A stretch of DNA of 36,073 bases. Source: Firmicutes bacterium UBA5774 (lineage in GTDB: Bacteria; Bacillota; Clostridia; Peptostreptococcales; Anaerovoracaceae). How positions within the stretch are numbered: the first letter of the stretch is position 1; the number at the start of each line of letters is the position of its first letter. The notes below the pieces were generated by a model, which saw only the letters and a list, made by a program, of their open reading frames with translations, was not told the origin of the DNA and made no database searches. Made by a program: the position numbers and the translations under genes. This document shows positions 8,362-16,392 of this stretch, piece by piece. The stretch spans positions 121,902 through 157,974 of the forward strand of contig DIEM01000068.1 in NCBI GenBank assembly GCA_002418625.1, given 5' to 3'.

Positions 8362-9113
8362 TAACCAAAAGGATCATTCCTTGCCTTGATGTCGACAAGG
8401 GCAGAGTCGTGAAAGGCAAAAAATTCCAAGGGCTTGAAGACGTCTCCGATCCCGTGGCGCTGGCCCGGTACTATAGCGATTGCGGCGCAGACGAACTTGT
8501 ATTTTATGATATCACCGCTTCAAACGAGGCTCGGGACATATTTGTGACCATCGTGGAAAAAACAGCTTATGAAGTTTATATCCCTTTTACCGTTGGCGGC
8601 GGCATAAGAACGATCGAAGACTTCAATAAAGTCTTGAGAGCGGGTGCGGACAAGGTTTCCGTCAATTCTGCCGCGGTTGCGAACCCGGAGCTTCTGACTG
8701 AAGCAGCTTTGAAATTCGGATGTCAATGTGTCGTACTGTCGATAGATGCTAAAAAGCATGGGGATTCATGGAATGTATATATCAACGGCGGCAGGGTCGA
8801 TACAGGGATCGACGCGGTTGAATGGGCGCTTCGCGGCGAAAAACTCGGAGCGGGAGAGCTTGTCCTGAACAGCATCGACGCTGACGGCATAAAAAACGGA
8901 TATGATATCGCATTGAACAGGATCGTTTCTGAAAATGTCCGGATACCGGTCATAGCATCGGGCGGGGCCGGCAAGAAGGAAGACTTTCTTGAAGTATTCA
9001 AAGAAGGAAAAGCAGACGCTGCATTGGCGGCATCGGTATTCCACTTCGGGGAAATTGCGATCAACGATTTGAAAAAATATTTACAGGAAAATGATATTGA
9101 CATGCGTATATGA
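8358..9113 (+). CDS. hisF: Imidazole glycerol phosphate synthase, cyclase subunit
   Basis: A 251-residue TIM-barrel cyclase that uses ammonia from HisH to convert PRFAR into imidazole-glycerol phosphate and AICAR. The catalytic Asp11 is in IPCLDVDKGRVVKG and the second Asp in VVLSIDAKK (near residue 130). Phosphate loops are VGGGIRT and ASGGAGK. It overlaps hisA by an ATGA, with TGGAGGT as its ribosome binding site, and partners with HisH two genes upstream. Confidence 0.97.
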   Translation: MITKRIIPCLDVDKGRVVKGKKFQGLEDVSDPVALARYYSDCGADELVFYDITASNEARDIFVTIVEKTAYEVYIPFTVGGGIRTIEDFNKVLRAGADKVSVNSAAVANPELLTEAALKFGCQCVVLSIDAKKHGDSWNVYINGGRVDTGIDAVEWALRGEKLGAGELVLNSIDADGIKNGYDIALNRIVSENVRIPVIASGGAGKKEDFLEVFKEGKADAALAASVFHFGEIAINDLKKYLQENDIDMRI

Positions 9114-9130
9114 AAAAGGAGGACGAAGAT

Positions 9131-9745
9131 ATGATCGAATTGAAATTTGATGAAAGAGGGTTGATTCCGGCAATTGTTCAGGACATAAAAACGAAGAAAG
9201 TCCTTATGCTGGCCTATATGAACGAGGAATCCATGAAAAAGACCATGAGCACAGAAACGACATGGTTTTACAGCAGGAGCAGGCAGGAGCTCTGGAATAA
9301 AGGAGCCACTTCGGGAAATATTCAAACGGTCCGAAAGATATCTTATGATTGCGATGGCGACGCGCTGCTGATCGAAGTGGAACAGCACGGCGTGGCATGC
9401 CATACCGGCAACTATTCCTGCTTTTACCGTGAAATATTGAACAGGGCAGGTGAAGACGAGGAAATCCGCGATATCATAAGCAAATTGGCTGTAACGATCC
9501 GGGATAGAAAAGAAAATCCGAAGGATGGATCCTATACGAATTATTTGTTTGAAAAGGGCATTGACAAAATACTGAAAAAAATCGGGGAAGAAGCGGCAGA
9601 AATAATCATAGCTGCGAAAAATCCAATCAACGATGATCTCGTGTATGAAATTTGCGATTTTATTTATCACTTGATGGTGCTGATGGAAATCAGGGATGTT
9701 TCAATCGAGGATGTCATGGCCGAACTGAATAAAAGATATAAATAA
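9131..9745 (+). CDS. hisIE: Bifunctional phosphoribosyl-AMP cyclohydrolase/phosphoribosyl-ATP pyrophosphatase
   Basis: A 204-residue HisI-HisE fusion catalysing steps 2 and 3 of the pathway. Residues 1 to about 110 are the cyclohydrolase, with zinc cysteines in YDCDGDALLIEV and HGVACHTGNYSCFY. From about 113 onward is the pyrophosphatase, an all-helical domain with KIGEEAAEIIIAAKN and DFIYHLMVLM. An upstream in-frame ATG at 9110 overlaps the hisF stop, but AAGGAGG at 9116-9122 lies eight bases before the ATG at 9131, which is therefore taken as start. HisI-HisE fusions are common. Last his gene of the operon; the sigma gene follows after 41 bases. Confidence 0.96.
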   Translation: MIELKFDERGLIPAIVQDIKTKKVLMLAYMNEESMKKTMSTETTWFYSRSRQELWNKGATSGNIQTVRKISYDCDGDALLIEVEQHGVACHTGNYSCFYREILNRAGEDEEIRDIISKLAVTIRDRKENPKDGSYTNYLFEKGIDKILKKIGEEAAEIIIAAKNPINDDLVYEICDFIYHLMVLMEIRDVSIEDVMAELNKRYK

Positions 9746-9786
9746 TACGACTATATAACGATATCTCTTGGAAAGGAGGGGGTCTC

Positions 9787-10350
9787 ATGACATATGCCGA
9801 AGCTCAGCTGATCAGCCGCGCCAGGAATGGCGATGCTGACAGCTTTGAATTGCTTATACAAAACAGCAGGACGAAAGCCTACAATATAGCACTGCGATAT
9901 ATGCAGAACGAGGAAGATGCCATGGATGCCCTTCAGGAAAGCTATATCAAGATATTCAGAGCGCTTTCCAGATTCAAGGAGGAGAGCAGTTTTGACACAT
10001 GGGTCTATCGGATCGTCGTCAATACATGTACCGATATGCTCCGCAAGGCAAAACAAAGCCGAAGCAATATCAGTATCTTTCAAAAGCGGGAGGATGACAG
10101 CGATAGCATAATGGAAATCCCGGATTCTTCCGAATCCCCGGAACGTTCACTTGAACGCAAGGAGGAAATGGCCCGTATTTTCAGCAGTATTGAGATGCTG
10201 CCAAAGGAACAGAGGGAAGCGATCCTGCTGCGCGATGTCCATGGGTTCACATACGAAGAAATCGCCGGCATATTGAGTTGCTCGGACGGCACGATAAAAT
10301 CCAGGATCAGCAGGGGCCGCATGGCTTTAAGGAAGCTGCTGCTTGAATAG
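9787..10350 (+). CDS. ECF-type RNA polymerase sigma factor
   Basis: A 187-residue sigma-70 family protein with only regions 2 and 4, as in extracytoplasmic-function sigma factors. Region 2 spans about residues 20-85 (ALRYMQNEEDAMDALQESYIKIF, SFDTWVYRIVVNTC). Region 4, about 130-187, has LPKEQREAILLRDVHGFTYEEIAG and an HTH with SDGTIKSRISRGR. The linker is acidic and serine-rich. GAAAGGAGG precedes the start. The partner anti-sigma factor is the next gene. The gene lies only 41 bases after hisIE with no clear promoter in between, so low-level read-through from the his operon may supply it. The stimulus cannot be read from the sequence. Confidence 0.93.
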   Translation: MTYAEAQLISRARNGDADSFELLIQNSRTKAYNIALRYMQNEEDAMDALQESYIKIFRALSRFKEESSFDTWVYRIVVNTCTDMLRKAKQSRSNISIFQKREDDSDSIMEIPDSSESPERSLERKEEMARIFSSIEMLPKEQREAILLRDVHGFTYEEIAGILSCSDGTIKSRISRGRMALRKLLLE

Positions 10351-10377
10351 GGAACCCGATCACATATAATTCGTCTA
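10351..10377 (+). promoter_or_regulatory. Putative ECF-type promoter between sigma and anti-sigma genes
   Basis: GGAAC at 10351-10355, directly after the sigma factor stop codon, is followed after 16 bases by CGTCTA at 10372-10377. This matches the GGAAC/CGTC architecture of ECF promoters. It would let the sigma factor drive its own anti-sigma factor and possibly polA and coaE downstream. No such element is seen upstream of the sigma gene itself. Confidence 0.5.
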
Positions 10378-10439
10378 AAAAGTATGAGACTAAACAAGAG
10401 ATGCCAACGATACATTTTTGAAGAAAGGAGGTCAACCAT

Positions 10440-11174
10440 ATGGAAACCGGCAAAAATACAAATGAACAGCATGCAATCTGCTCAGAAATCATGGAAATGC
10501 TGCCGCTTTATATTGAAGGACATCTTGACGTTGAACAGGCGGCAAAAGTTGACATGCATCTGGCGCTATGTCCGGAATGCGTCCGCACAAAAGAAGAACT
10601 GCAGAAGATCCAAGCTGTATTGAGCAAAACTTCGGAAGTGCCAGTTCCGGATGGATTTGACCTCAGGCTGAAAAAAGCTCTCCGAATGGAAATCGCCTCA
10701 AGGCGTAAATCAGTTCGCCGAAGGGCTTTTGGCGCACTAGCGGCATCTGTGATGATCGTATTCTTCAGTTATAATATCATCAATGATGGCATATTGCAGC
10801 AAAACAACGGTGAAGAAACAGCCATGTCCATGAAATCCGAGGAGCCGGCCAGCCGTATGGCGGAAGAAGCCGATCTTTCGTCAGAGACAATGGAGGCGAC
10901 CGCTTCAAATCAAGATGCCGCTTTCGGAGGAGAAACCGAGGAGGAAGCGATTTACGCCGGCACAGGCGATTATGATTATCAAAAGGCTGTAAGCGATAAG
11001 CTGGAGGGTTATGATTATACCGTTATTTCTGATACGCCGGAAAGCGGAGAAATGGTATTTTTGATTCTTTCTGACGATCAGGGAAATACAATAGGCAGGG
11101 AATTCACCATTCAATACAGGGACGGTGTTATTTCGTCACCTGACAACTGGCTCGATATCGATTTCGAACAATAA
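10440..11174 (+). CDS. Membrane-anchored zinc-type anti-sigma factor
   Basis: A 244-residue protein with an N-terminal putative zinc-finger anti-sigma domain: Cys14, then His40-x3-Cys44-x2-Cys47 in MHLALCPECVRT. After a basic patch (ASRRKSVRRR) a single membrane helix covers about residues 97-113. The outer part is acidic and rich in Glu, Ser and Met (about 120-165), followed by a small compact C-terminal region of unknown fold (DYDYQKAVSDKLEGYDY onward). It would hold the upstream ECF sigma factor at the membrane until a signal releases it. GAAAGGAGG precedes the start. The gene ends ten bases before polA, so the two are likely co-transcribed. The extracellular part resembles nothing I can name. 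Confidence 0.87.
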   Translation: METGKNTNEQHAICSEIMEMLPLYIEGHLDVEQAAKVDMHLALCPECVRTKEELQKIQAVLSKTSEVPVPDGFDLRLKKALRMEIASRRKSVRRRAFGALAASVMIVFFSYNIINDGILQQNNGEETAMSMKSEEPASRMAEEADLSSETMEATASNQDAAFGGETEEEAIYAGTGDYDYQKAVSDKLEGYDYTVISDTPESGEMVFLILSDDQGNTIGREFTIQYRDGVISSPDNWLDIDFEQ

Positions 11175-11184
11175 GGAGGCCAAT

Positions 11185-13932
11185 ATGGGGAAACGCATCA
11201 TTCTGATAGACGGCAACAGCCTGATCAACAGGGCTTATTATGCTATTCAGCGTCCAATGATCACCAAAGAAGGCATTTATACCCATGCGATTTATGGTTT
11301 TATCAACATACTGAACAAAATATACCGCGATTACGAGCCGGATTATCTTGCCATCGCCTTTGACAGAAAAGCTCCGACGTTCAGGCATATCGAATTTTCG
11401 GATTACAAAGCAGGCCGCAGGAAAATGCCGCCTGAACTTGCGATGCAGATGCCGATCCTCAAGGAAGTCCTTGAGGCAATGAATGTCTCCATGCTTGAAA
11501 CTGACGGATTTGAAGCCGATGATATAATTGGAACGATCGTCAAGAGGAGCGAAGAGGAAGGCCTGGAACCGCTCGTCATAACAGGGGACAAGGATGAGCT
11601 GCAGCTTGCGTCAGATAAGACCAAGATTCTGATCACCAAAAAAGGAATCTCTGATTTCGAACTGTTCAGCAACGACACCATGAATGAAAAATATGGCTTT
11701 TCAGCCCTCCAATTCATTGATTATAAAGGCTTGATGGGCGACCAGTCCGATAACATCCCGGGGGTTCCCGGCGTAGGGGAAAAGACCGCGCAAAAGCTCA
11801 TACAGCAATTTGGCTCGATCGAAAACATGATCGCCAATTCCGATAAGATCACGCCGGAAAAACTCAGACTCAAGATAGAAGAAAATACACAGATCGCCAT
11901 GATGAGCAAACGGCTGGCAACGATACATACCGGCGTGCCGATCGAATTCAATATCAAGCAATTCAGTATCGGAAAACCTGATTATAAAAGGCTTGTCGAA
12001 TTGTATACGAAGCTGGAATTTAACAGCTTGATAAATAAATTAAATATTAACCCTGATGATAAATTAAATATTAATAAGCTTGACGATAATGAACGAATGA
12101 TTGCAAATCAAAATTCAGAAGCAACGAAAAGAATTCTCATAGATTCCCCGGCAAAAATTGATGTTCTCGAAGAAGCGATCACAGCACTCTTCAAATCGGA
12201 CGAATCCGATAAATCCTTATATATCAAGGTTTTCGGGGATAATAACCATAAAGGGGTCCCTGAAGTTTACTGTATTAGTATTTTGTTAACCAATACATAC
12301 TTTTTCATTTATGGCACAGATCACGAAATTATTGTAAAAACCGCTTTACTATTGGCCAAGACCGGTGTCGGCATTGCAGGGCATGATTTGAAAACAGATT
12401 ATTACGCACTATTATGCCATATACCGGATCAGGAGCCCGTCCCTCAAGATGCATTGATTTTCAAAACCGTTTTTGATTCAGCAATCGCCCAATATCTCAT
12501 TGAGCCGGAGCGGACAAATTATGGCATAAAGAATATGATGCTGTCATATTTTGGTGAAAACATACAGGATGAATCAGAATTCTATAAGGAAAATGGTCAG
12601 ATGGGATTTTTAGCCGCATCCGAGAACAGCCTTGCCGATTACGGAATGAAGTGGTGTTGGGCTGTCAAAAGGCTCCGAAGCGTTATTTCCGGAATAATTG
12701 CCAATGAAAAATATGAGGAATTGTTTTATGATATCGAGCTTCCGCTGATTGAGGTCCTGGCATCCATGGAACATCTGGGATTTAAGGTCAATCGGCAGGA
12801 GCTCATCAACGCGGGTGCGATACTGACCGAATCTATAGCAGATATTTCAAAACGCATATTCCAGTTGGCAGGTGAAGAATTCAATATCAATTCGACTAAA
12901 CAGCTTGGCTTGATTCTTTTTGATAAGTTGGGCCTTGCCTCCGGCAAAAAAACAAAAAGTGGCTATTCTACGGGTATCGATGTCCTGGAAAAGCTGAGAG
13001 AAGAGCATCCTATCATTCCGCTGATACTGGAATACCGCAATCTCAGCAAACTGAACAGCACCTATATCGAAGGACTGTTGCCGTTGATCGCATCGGACGG
13101 CAAGATCCATGCGCATTTCAACCAGACTGTCGCAGCGACGGGACGCATCAGCTGCACGGAACCAAATCTGCAGAACATTCCGATCCGGCAGGAGTCGGGG
13201 CGAAAGCTCAGAAAAGCATTCACTGCTGATTCCGGAGATTATCTGCTGATCGGCGCCGATTATTCGCAAATAGAGCTGCGGCTGCTTGCCGATATGTCGG
13301 GAGACGAAACCTTGATACAAGGATTCGTCTCGGGAGATGATGTACACAGGATTACCGCCTCCAAGGTTTTCGGCGTTCCTGAATCTGAGGTCACAAATCT
13401 TCAGCGCAGCAATGCAAAGGCAGTCAATTTTGGAGTGATCTATGGCATGAGCGGGTTTGGACTGTCCGAGGAATTGAATATTTCACGAAAAGAAGCGGAA
13501 AAATATATTTCGGAATATTTTAAGAAATATACCAAGGTCAAGGAATTCTTAGATGGATTGGTGCTTGAATGCAAGGCGAATGGCTTTGTTTCGACGATCA
13601 TGAACAGGAAAAGGACAATACATGAAATCAATGCGGCCAATTATATGGTCCGCCAACTCGGTGAACGACTGGCCATGAACAGTCCTTTGCAGGGAAGCGC
13701 TGCAGATATTATAAAAATCGCGATGGTCAACGTATACAAAGAATTACGGAAAGAGGGACTTAAATCTTCGCTGATCCTTCAGGTCCACGATGAACTCATC
13801 ATCCATACCTATAAAAATGAAATTGAAAGCGTGAAGATGATACTTGCGGACAAGATGTGCAATGCAGTAAAATTAAAGGTGCCGCTTGAGATTTCAATCG
13901 ATATCGGAAACAGCTGGTACGATTTGAAATAA
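11185..13932 (+). CDS. polA: DNA polymerase I
   Basis: A 915-residue family A polymerase for Okazaki-fragment processing and repair. Residues 1 to about 290 form the 5'-3' exonuclease (IDGNSLINRAYYAI, AFDRKAPTFRH, ITGDKDELQL, DQSDNIPGVPGVG). The middle segment aligns with the proofreading domain but lacks the DxE of the first exonuclease motif, so it is probably inactive, as in Bacillus PolA. The polymerase has motif A DYSQIELRLLADMSGD, motif B RSNAKAVNFGVIYGMSGFG, and motif C QVHDELI. The start at 11185 follows AAGGAGG; an in-frame start 60 bases earlier overlaps the anti-sigma gene and has no such site. A KLNIN-PDD-KLNIN repeat marks the linker after the nuclease domain. Confidence 0.96.
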   Translation: MGKRIILIDGNSLINRAYYAIQRPMITKEGIYTHAIYGFINILNKIYRDYEPDYLAIAFDRKAPTFRHIEFSDYKAGRRKMPPELAMQMPILKEVLEAMNVSMLETDGFEADDIIGTIVKRSEEEGLEPLVITGDKDELQLASDKTKILITKKGISDFELFSNDTMNEKYGFSALQFIDYKGLMGDQSDNIPGVPGVGEKTAQKLIQQFGSIENMIANSDKITPEKLRLKIEENTQIAMMSKRLATIHTGVPIEFNIKQFSIGKPDYKRLVELYTKLEFNSLINKLNINPDDKLNINKLDDNERMIANQNSEATKRILIDSPAKIDVLEEAITALFKSDESDKSLYIKVFGDNNHKGVPEVYCISILLTNTYFFIYGTDHEIIVKTALLLAKTGVGIAGHDLKTDYYALLCHIPDQEPVPQDALIFKTVFDSAIAQYLIEPERTNYGIKNMMLSYFGENIQDESEFYKENGQMGFLAASENSLADYGMKWCWAVKRLRSVISGIIANEKYEELFYDIELPLIEVLASMEHLGFKVNRQELINAGAILTESIADISKRIFQLAGEEFNINSTKQLGLILFDKLGLASGKKTKSGYSTGIDVLEKLREEHPIIPLILEYRNLSKLNSTYIEGLLPLIASDGKIHAHFNQTVAATGRISCTEPNLQNIPIRQESGRKLRKAFTADSGDYLLIGADYSQIELRLLADMSGDETLIQGFVSGDDVHRITASKVFGVPESEVTNLQRSNAKAVNFGVIYGMSGFGLSEELNISRKEAEKYISEYFKKYTKVKEFLDGLVLECKANGFVSTIMNRKRTIHEINAANYMVRQLGERLAMNSPLQGSAADIIKIAMVNVYKELRKEGLKSSLILQVHDELIIHTYKNEIESVKMILADKMCNAVKLKVPLEISIDIGNSWYDLK
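12037..12074 (+). repeat. Short direct repeat in the polA linker
   Basis: AAATTAAATATTAA occurs twice (12037-12050 and 12061-12074), encoding the duplicated KLNIN. The stretch around it is markedly more AT-rich than the rest of polA, as expected of a tolerant inter-domain linker. Confidence 0.8.
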
Positions 13933-13954
13933 TGATGGGTTTTAGGAGAAAACG

Positions 13955-14599
13955 ATGAAGGTCATTGGTCTCACAGGAGGCATAGGCAGCGGAAAATCAA
14001 CGGTATCCGAGTATTTGGAGTCCCGTGGCTATACCATCATCGATGCGGACAAGATCGCCCGGGAGATCGTATCAGTGGGATCTGAAACACTGGATCACCT
14101 TGTAGCGTATTTCGGCACCTCCATATTGCGCGAAGACGGATCTCTAAACAGGAAAAAACTAGCCGATATCGTTTTTGCCGATCCTGTGAAGCGATCAGCC
14201 ATGGACGACATCATGCTGCGGCAGATCATCAGCGTCATACATGAAAGGCTTGATCATTTCAGATCCATTGAAGCAACGAGCCATAAAATCGAAGCACAAA
14301 ACCCTGTCAAGGATGGCATTGTATTCCTTGATGCAGCGCTTTTGTATGAATCCGGGCTTGATGCCGCAACAGACAAGGTCTGGCTCGTGGACGCCGATGA
14401 GGAGATTCGGATACGAAGAGTCGTCAGCCGGGACAATATGTCGGAAAAGGATATCAAACGCCGTATTAAATCGCAGATGGCAAGAGAAGACCGGCTGACA
14501 AAGGATTGTTATGTGCTGGACAATTCAGGAAGCGTCAAGGAACTCTACAGCCAAATAGACTGCCTGCTTGCAGCGCTCCAACAGTGCGGATCCAAATAA
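13955..14599 (+). CDS. coaE: Dephospho-CoA kinase
   Basis: A 214-residue P-loop kinase for the last step of CoA synthesis, phosphorylating the 3' hydroxyl of dephospho-CoA. The Walker A motif GLTGGIGSGKST is at residues 5-16, followed by the family segments IDADKIAREIV and FLDAALLYESGLD, and the lid residues RRVVSRDNMSEKDIKRRI. TAGGAG precedes ATG at 13955. It follows polA by 22 bases; polA-coaE adjacency is common in Gram-positive bacteria. About ten residues around ATSHKIEAQNPVKDG look like extra length, otherwise the protein is normal. Confidence 0.96.
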   Translation: MKVIGLTGGIGSGKSTVSEYLESRGYTIIDADKIAREIVSVGSETLDHLVAYFGTSILREDGSLNRKKLADIVFADPVKRSAMDDIMLRQIISVIHERLDHFRSIEATSHKIEAQNPVKDGIVFLDAALLYESGLDAATDKVWLVDADEEIRIRRVVSRDNMSEKDIKRRIKSQMAREDRLTKDCYVLDNSGSVKELYSQIDCLLAALQQCGSK

Positions 14600-14619
14600 A
14601 ATCATCCGGAGAATATGAA

Positions 14620-16209
14620 GTGAAGAAAATAATATGTATAAGCCTGGCAATGATATTGTTCTCAATTCTCATCACTGCTTGTGGCAATAAGAGTATATTG
14701 AATATCTCGGGATCAGAGGAGGCCGAACCTGCAAAAATGATCTCCTCGGAGATTGCTATTCCCATACTCAAATATAGAACCCTGAATCCGGTCATGACCA
14801 AGGATGAAGATGTTTTTTTTATGGAAAAACTTGTTTATGACCCGCTTGTCCGGCTGGACGGCACACTGTCTCCAATCCCCGGCATCGCTTCAGGCTGGGT
14901 GTATTCCGACGATGGTATGACTCTGACATTCGACATCAGGAAGGGCATATTCTGGCATGACGGCAAGGAGCTGACAGCAGAAGACGTCAAATTCACTTTC
15001 GATGTTCTTCTCAAAGCCCAATATTCCAATTATTCGCTTTACAAGGACAATATAGCAAATATCAAGTCTGTTACGGCCAAAGACTCCGGTATCGTCGTCA
15101 AATTCAAAACCAATACAGATAATGACATAAGCAATTTTGTCTTTCCCATTATACCGAAGCATCAATTTTCAGGGATCAATAAGGTTTTCTCAAATGTAGA
15201 TTCTTTTATGCCGATCGGAACCGGGCCTTATAAAGTGACTGAAATCGACGCAGTAAAAAAAGTTGTACTTGAACCCAACGATGAATATTATGGAGATAAG
15301 AAGGCCGGAAATACGCTTGTATTCAAAATAATACCCAACAAGCGACAAGCCGTGAATCTGTTTGACATTGGAGACCTCATGATCACATTTTCCGAAGAAA
15401 CAGACAGGAATACGATATTCGAAGATAAGGACGTCAATATTTTCCCTTATCTAGCCAATGAAGTCGAGGTGCTCGGCTTCAACTTCAGCAAGCCGGCATT
15501 AAAAGACAAGCGCGTAAGACAGGCTATTGCAAATGCTATCGATACACAGGAGATCATCGAAAACGCCTATTACAACAACGGGGTTCGGAACGACAATATT
15601 TATTTTCCCAATTATCTTGGCAAGAACAGCGCGGAGGAGCTTGTGGCCCAAAATTATGAAAAAGCGGTCAGACTGCTTGCAGAGGCCGGGTTTATCAACC
15701 GTGACGAGGATATCTTCGTAGAAGATTCCAGCGGAAATGAAATCGAAATAGGTATACTCGTCAATAATGACAATGCTTCTCGGGCAGCGGCGGCCGACAT
15801 AATTAAAAATAGTCTTGACAAACTACCTATACATTCATATATAATATTAAAGGACTGGTCAGGATATACAGTTGCATTAAATTCAGGACAATATGATATT
15901 TATATAGGCGGTTTTAAAATCGAAGCGGGGTATGATATGAGATTCGCTCTTAAAACCGGCAACAACCTGATTGGCTATTCCAATTTAAAACTTGATGCTT
16001 TATTGGATAAAATGGAATCCGGCATCGACAGCAAAACGAAATTGGAAACTTATACTGAAATCAAGGAAATACTCAACGAGGAACTGCCATACCACTGTCT
16101 CGCATATAAAACTTATGCGGCAGTCACCTCAAAATCCATGCAGGGGATCGTTGAACCATATTTTTTTGACATATATCACAGCAGCGAAGACTGGAAATAC
16201 GAGTATTGA
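14620..16209 (+). CDS. Oligopeptide/nickel-type ABC transporter substrate-binding lipoprotein
   Basis: A 529-residue family 5 extracellular solute-binding protein. The N-terminus is a lipoprotein signal: a KK pair, a hydrophobic run, and the lipobox ITAC with Cys21 as the lipidated residue. Family features follow: LVYDPLVRLDG, PGIASGWVYSDDGMTLTFDIRKG, WHDGKELTAEDVKFTFDVLL, then GTGPYKV, and a RVRQAIANAIDTQEIIENAY segment near the middle. The start is GTG at 14620 behind TCCGGAGAA. No permease or ATPase gene accompanies it, so it is an orphan binding protein or a receptor working with a distant transporter. Only 20 bases separate it from coaE, and tRNA-Leu begins 10 bases after its stop. Confidence 0.88.
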   Translation: MKKIICISLAMILFSILITACGNKSILNISGSEEAEPAKMISSEIAIPILKYRTLNPVMTKDEDVFFMEKLVYDPLVRLDGTLSPIPGIASGWVYSDDGMTLTFDIRKGIFWHDGKELTAEDVKFTFDVLLKAQYSNYSLYKDNIANIKSVTAKDSGIVVKFKTNTDNDISNFVFPIIPKHQFSGINKVFSNVDSFMPIGTGPYKVTEIDAVKKVVLEPNDEYYGDKKAGNTLVFKIIPNKRQAVNLFDIGDLMITFSEETDRNTIFEDKDVNIFPYLANEVEVLGFNFSKPALKDKRVRQAIANAIDTQEIIENAYYNNGVRNDNIYFPNYLGKNSAEELVAQNYEKAVRLLAEAGFINRDEDIFVEDSSGNEIEIGILVNNDNASRAAAADIIKNSLDKLPIHSYIILKDWSGYTVALNSGQYDIYIGGFKIEAGYDMRFALKTGNNLIGYSNLKLDALLDKMESGIDSKTKLETYTEIKEILNEELPYHCLAYKTYAAVTSKSMQGIVEPYFFDIYHSSEDWKYEY

Positions 16210-16219
16210 TATTTATCGG

Positions 16220-16302
16220 GCGGTCGTGGCGGAATAGGCAGACGCGCACGGTTGAGGGCCGTGTGAGAGATCGTAAGGGTTCAAGTCCCTTCGACCGCAC
16301 CA
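16220..16302 (+). tRNA. tRNA-Leu (anticodon GAG)
   Basis: The sequence folds as a class II tRNA. The acceptor stem is GCGGTCG with CGACCGC, followed by discriminator A and an encoded CCA at 16300-16302. The D-stem is GCG/CGC, the anticodon stem CACGG/CCGTG, with loop TTGAGGG giving anticodon GAG. A long variable arm and a T-arm AAGGG-TTCAAGT-CCCTT follow. GAG reads leucine CUC/CUU codons. The gene starts ten bases after the binding-protein stop codon with no clear promoter of its own. Confidence 0.97.
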
Positions 16303-16310
16303 ATCAATTA

Positions 16311-16346
16311 AAGCTCTAACGCTTCGTTAGAGTTTTAATTTTTATA
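16311..16346 (+). terminator. Intrinsic terminator after tRNA-Leu
   Basis: CTCTAAC and GTTAGAG pair across the loop GCTTC, followed by TTTTAATTTTT. It would end the transcript carrying polA, coaE, the lipoprotein gene and the tRNA. Confidence 0.85.
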
Positions 16347-16392
16347 GAATCAGAAAAGCCACATCAAATACAGAAAAATAAAGGAAATTGAT

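Noticed and set aside
8723..9670. A 315-codon minus-strand open frame across hisF and hisIE.
   Set aside because: It lies wholly antisense to two clear enzymes in correct frames, has no family motif and no ribosome binding site; the same applies to the many other antisense frames in the window.
9722..9751. GAAC and CGAC upstream of the ECF sigma gene as an autoregulatory promoter.
   Set aside because: The gap of 22 bases is well beyond the usual 15-17 for ECF promoters, and the -10 core does not match.
16166..16219. TTGACA within the lipoprotein gene as a tRNA-Leu promoter.
   Set aside because: No -10 hexamer is found at an acceptable distance before the tRNA.
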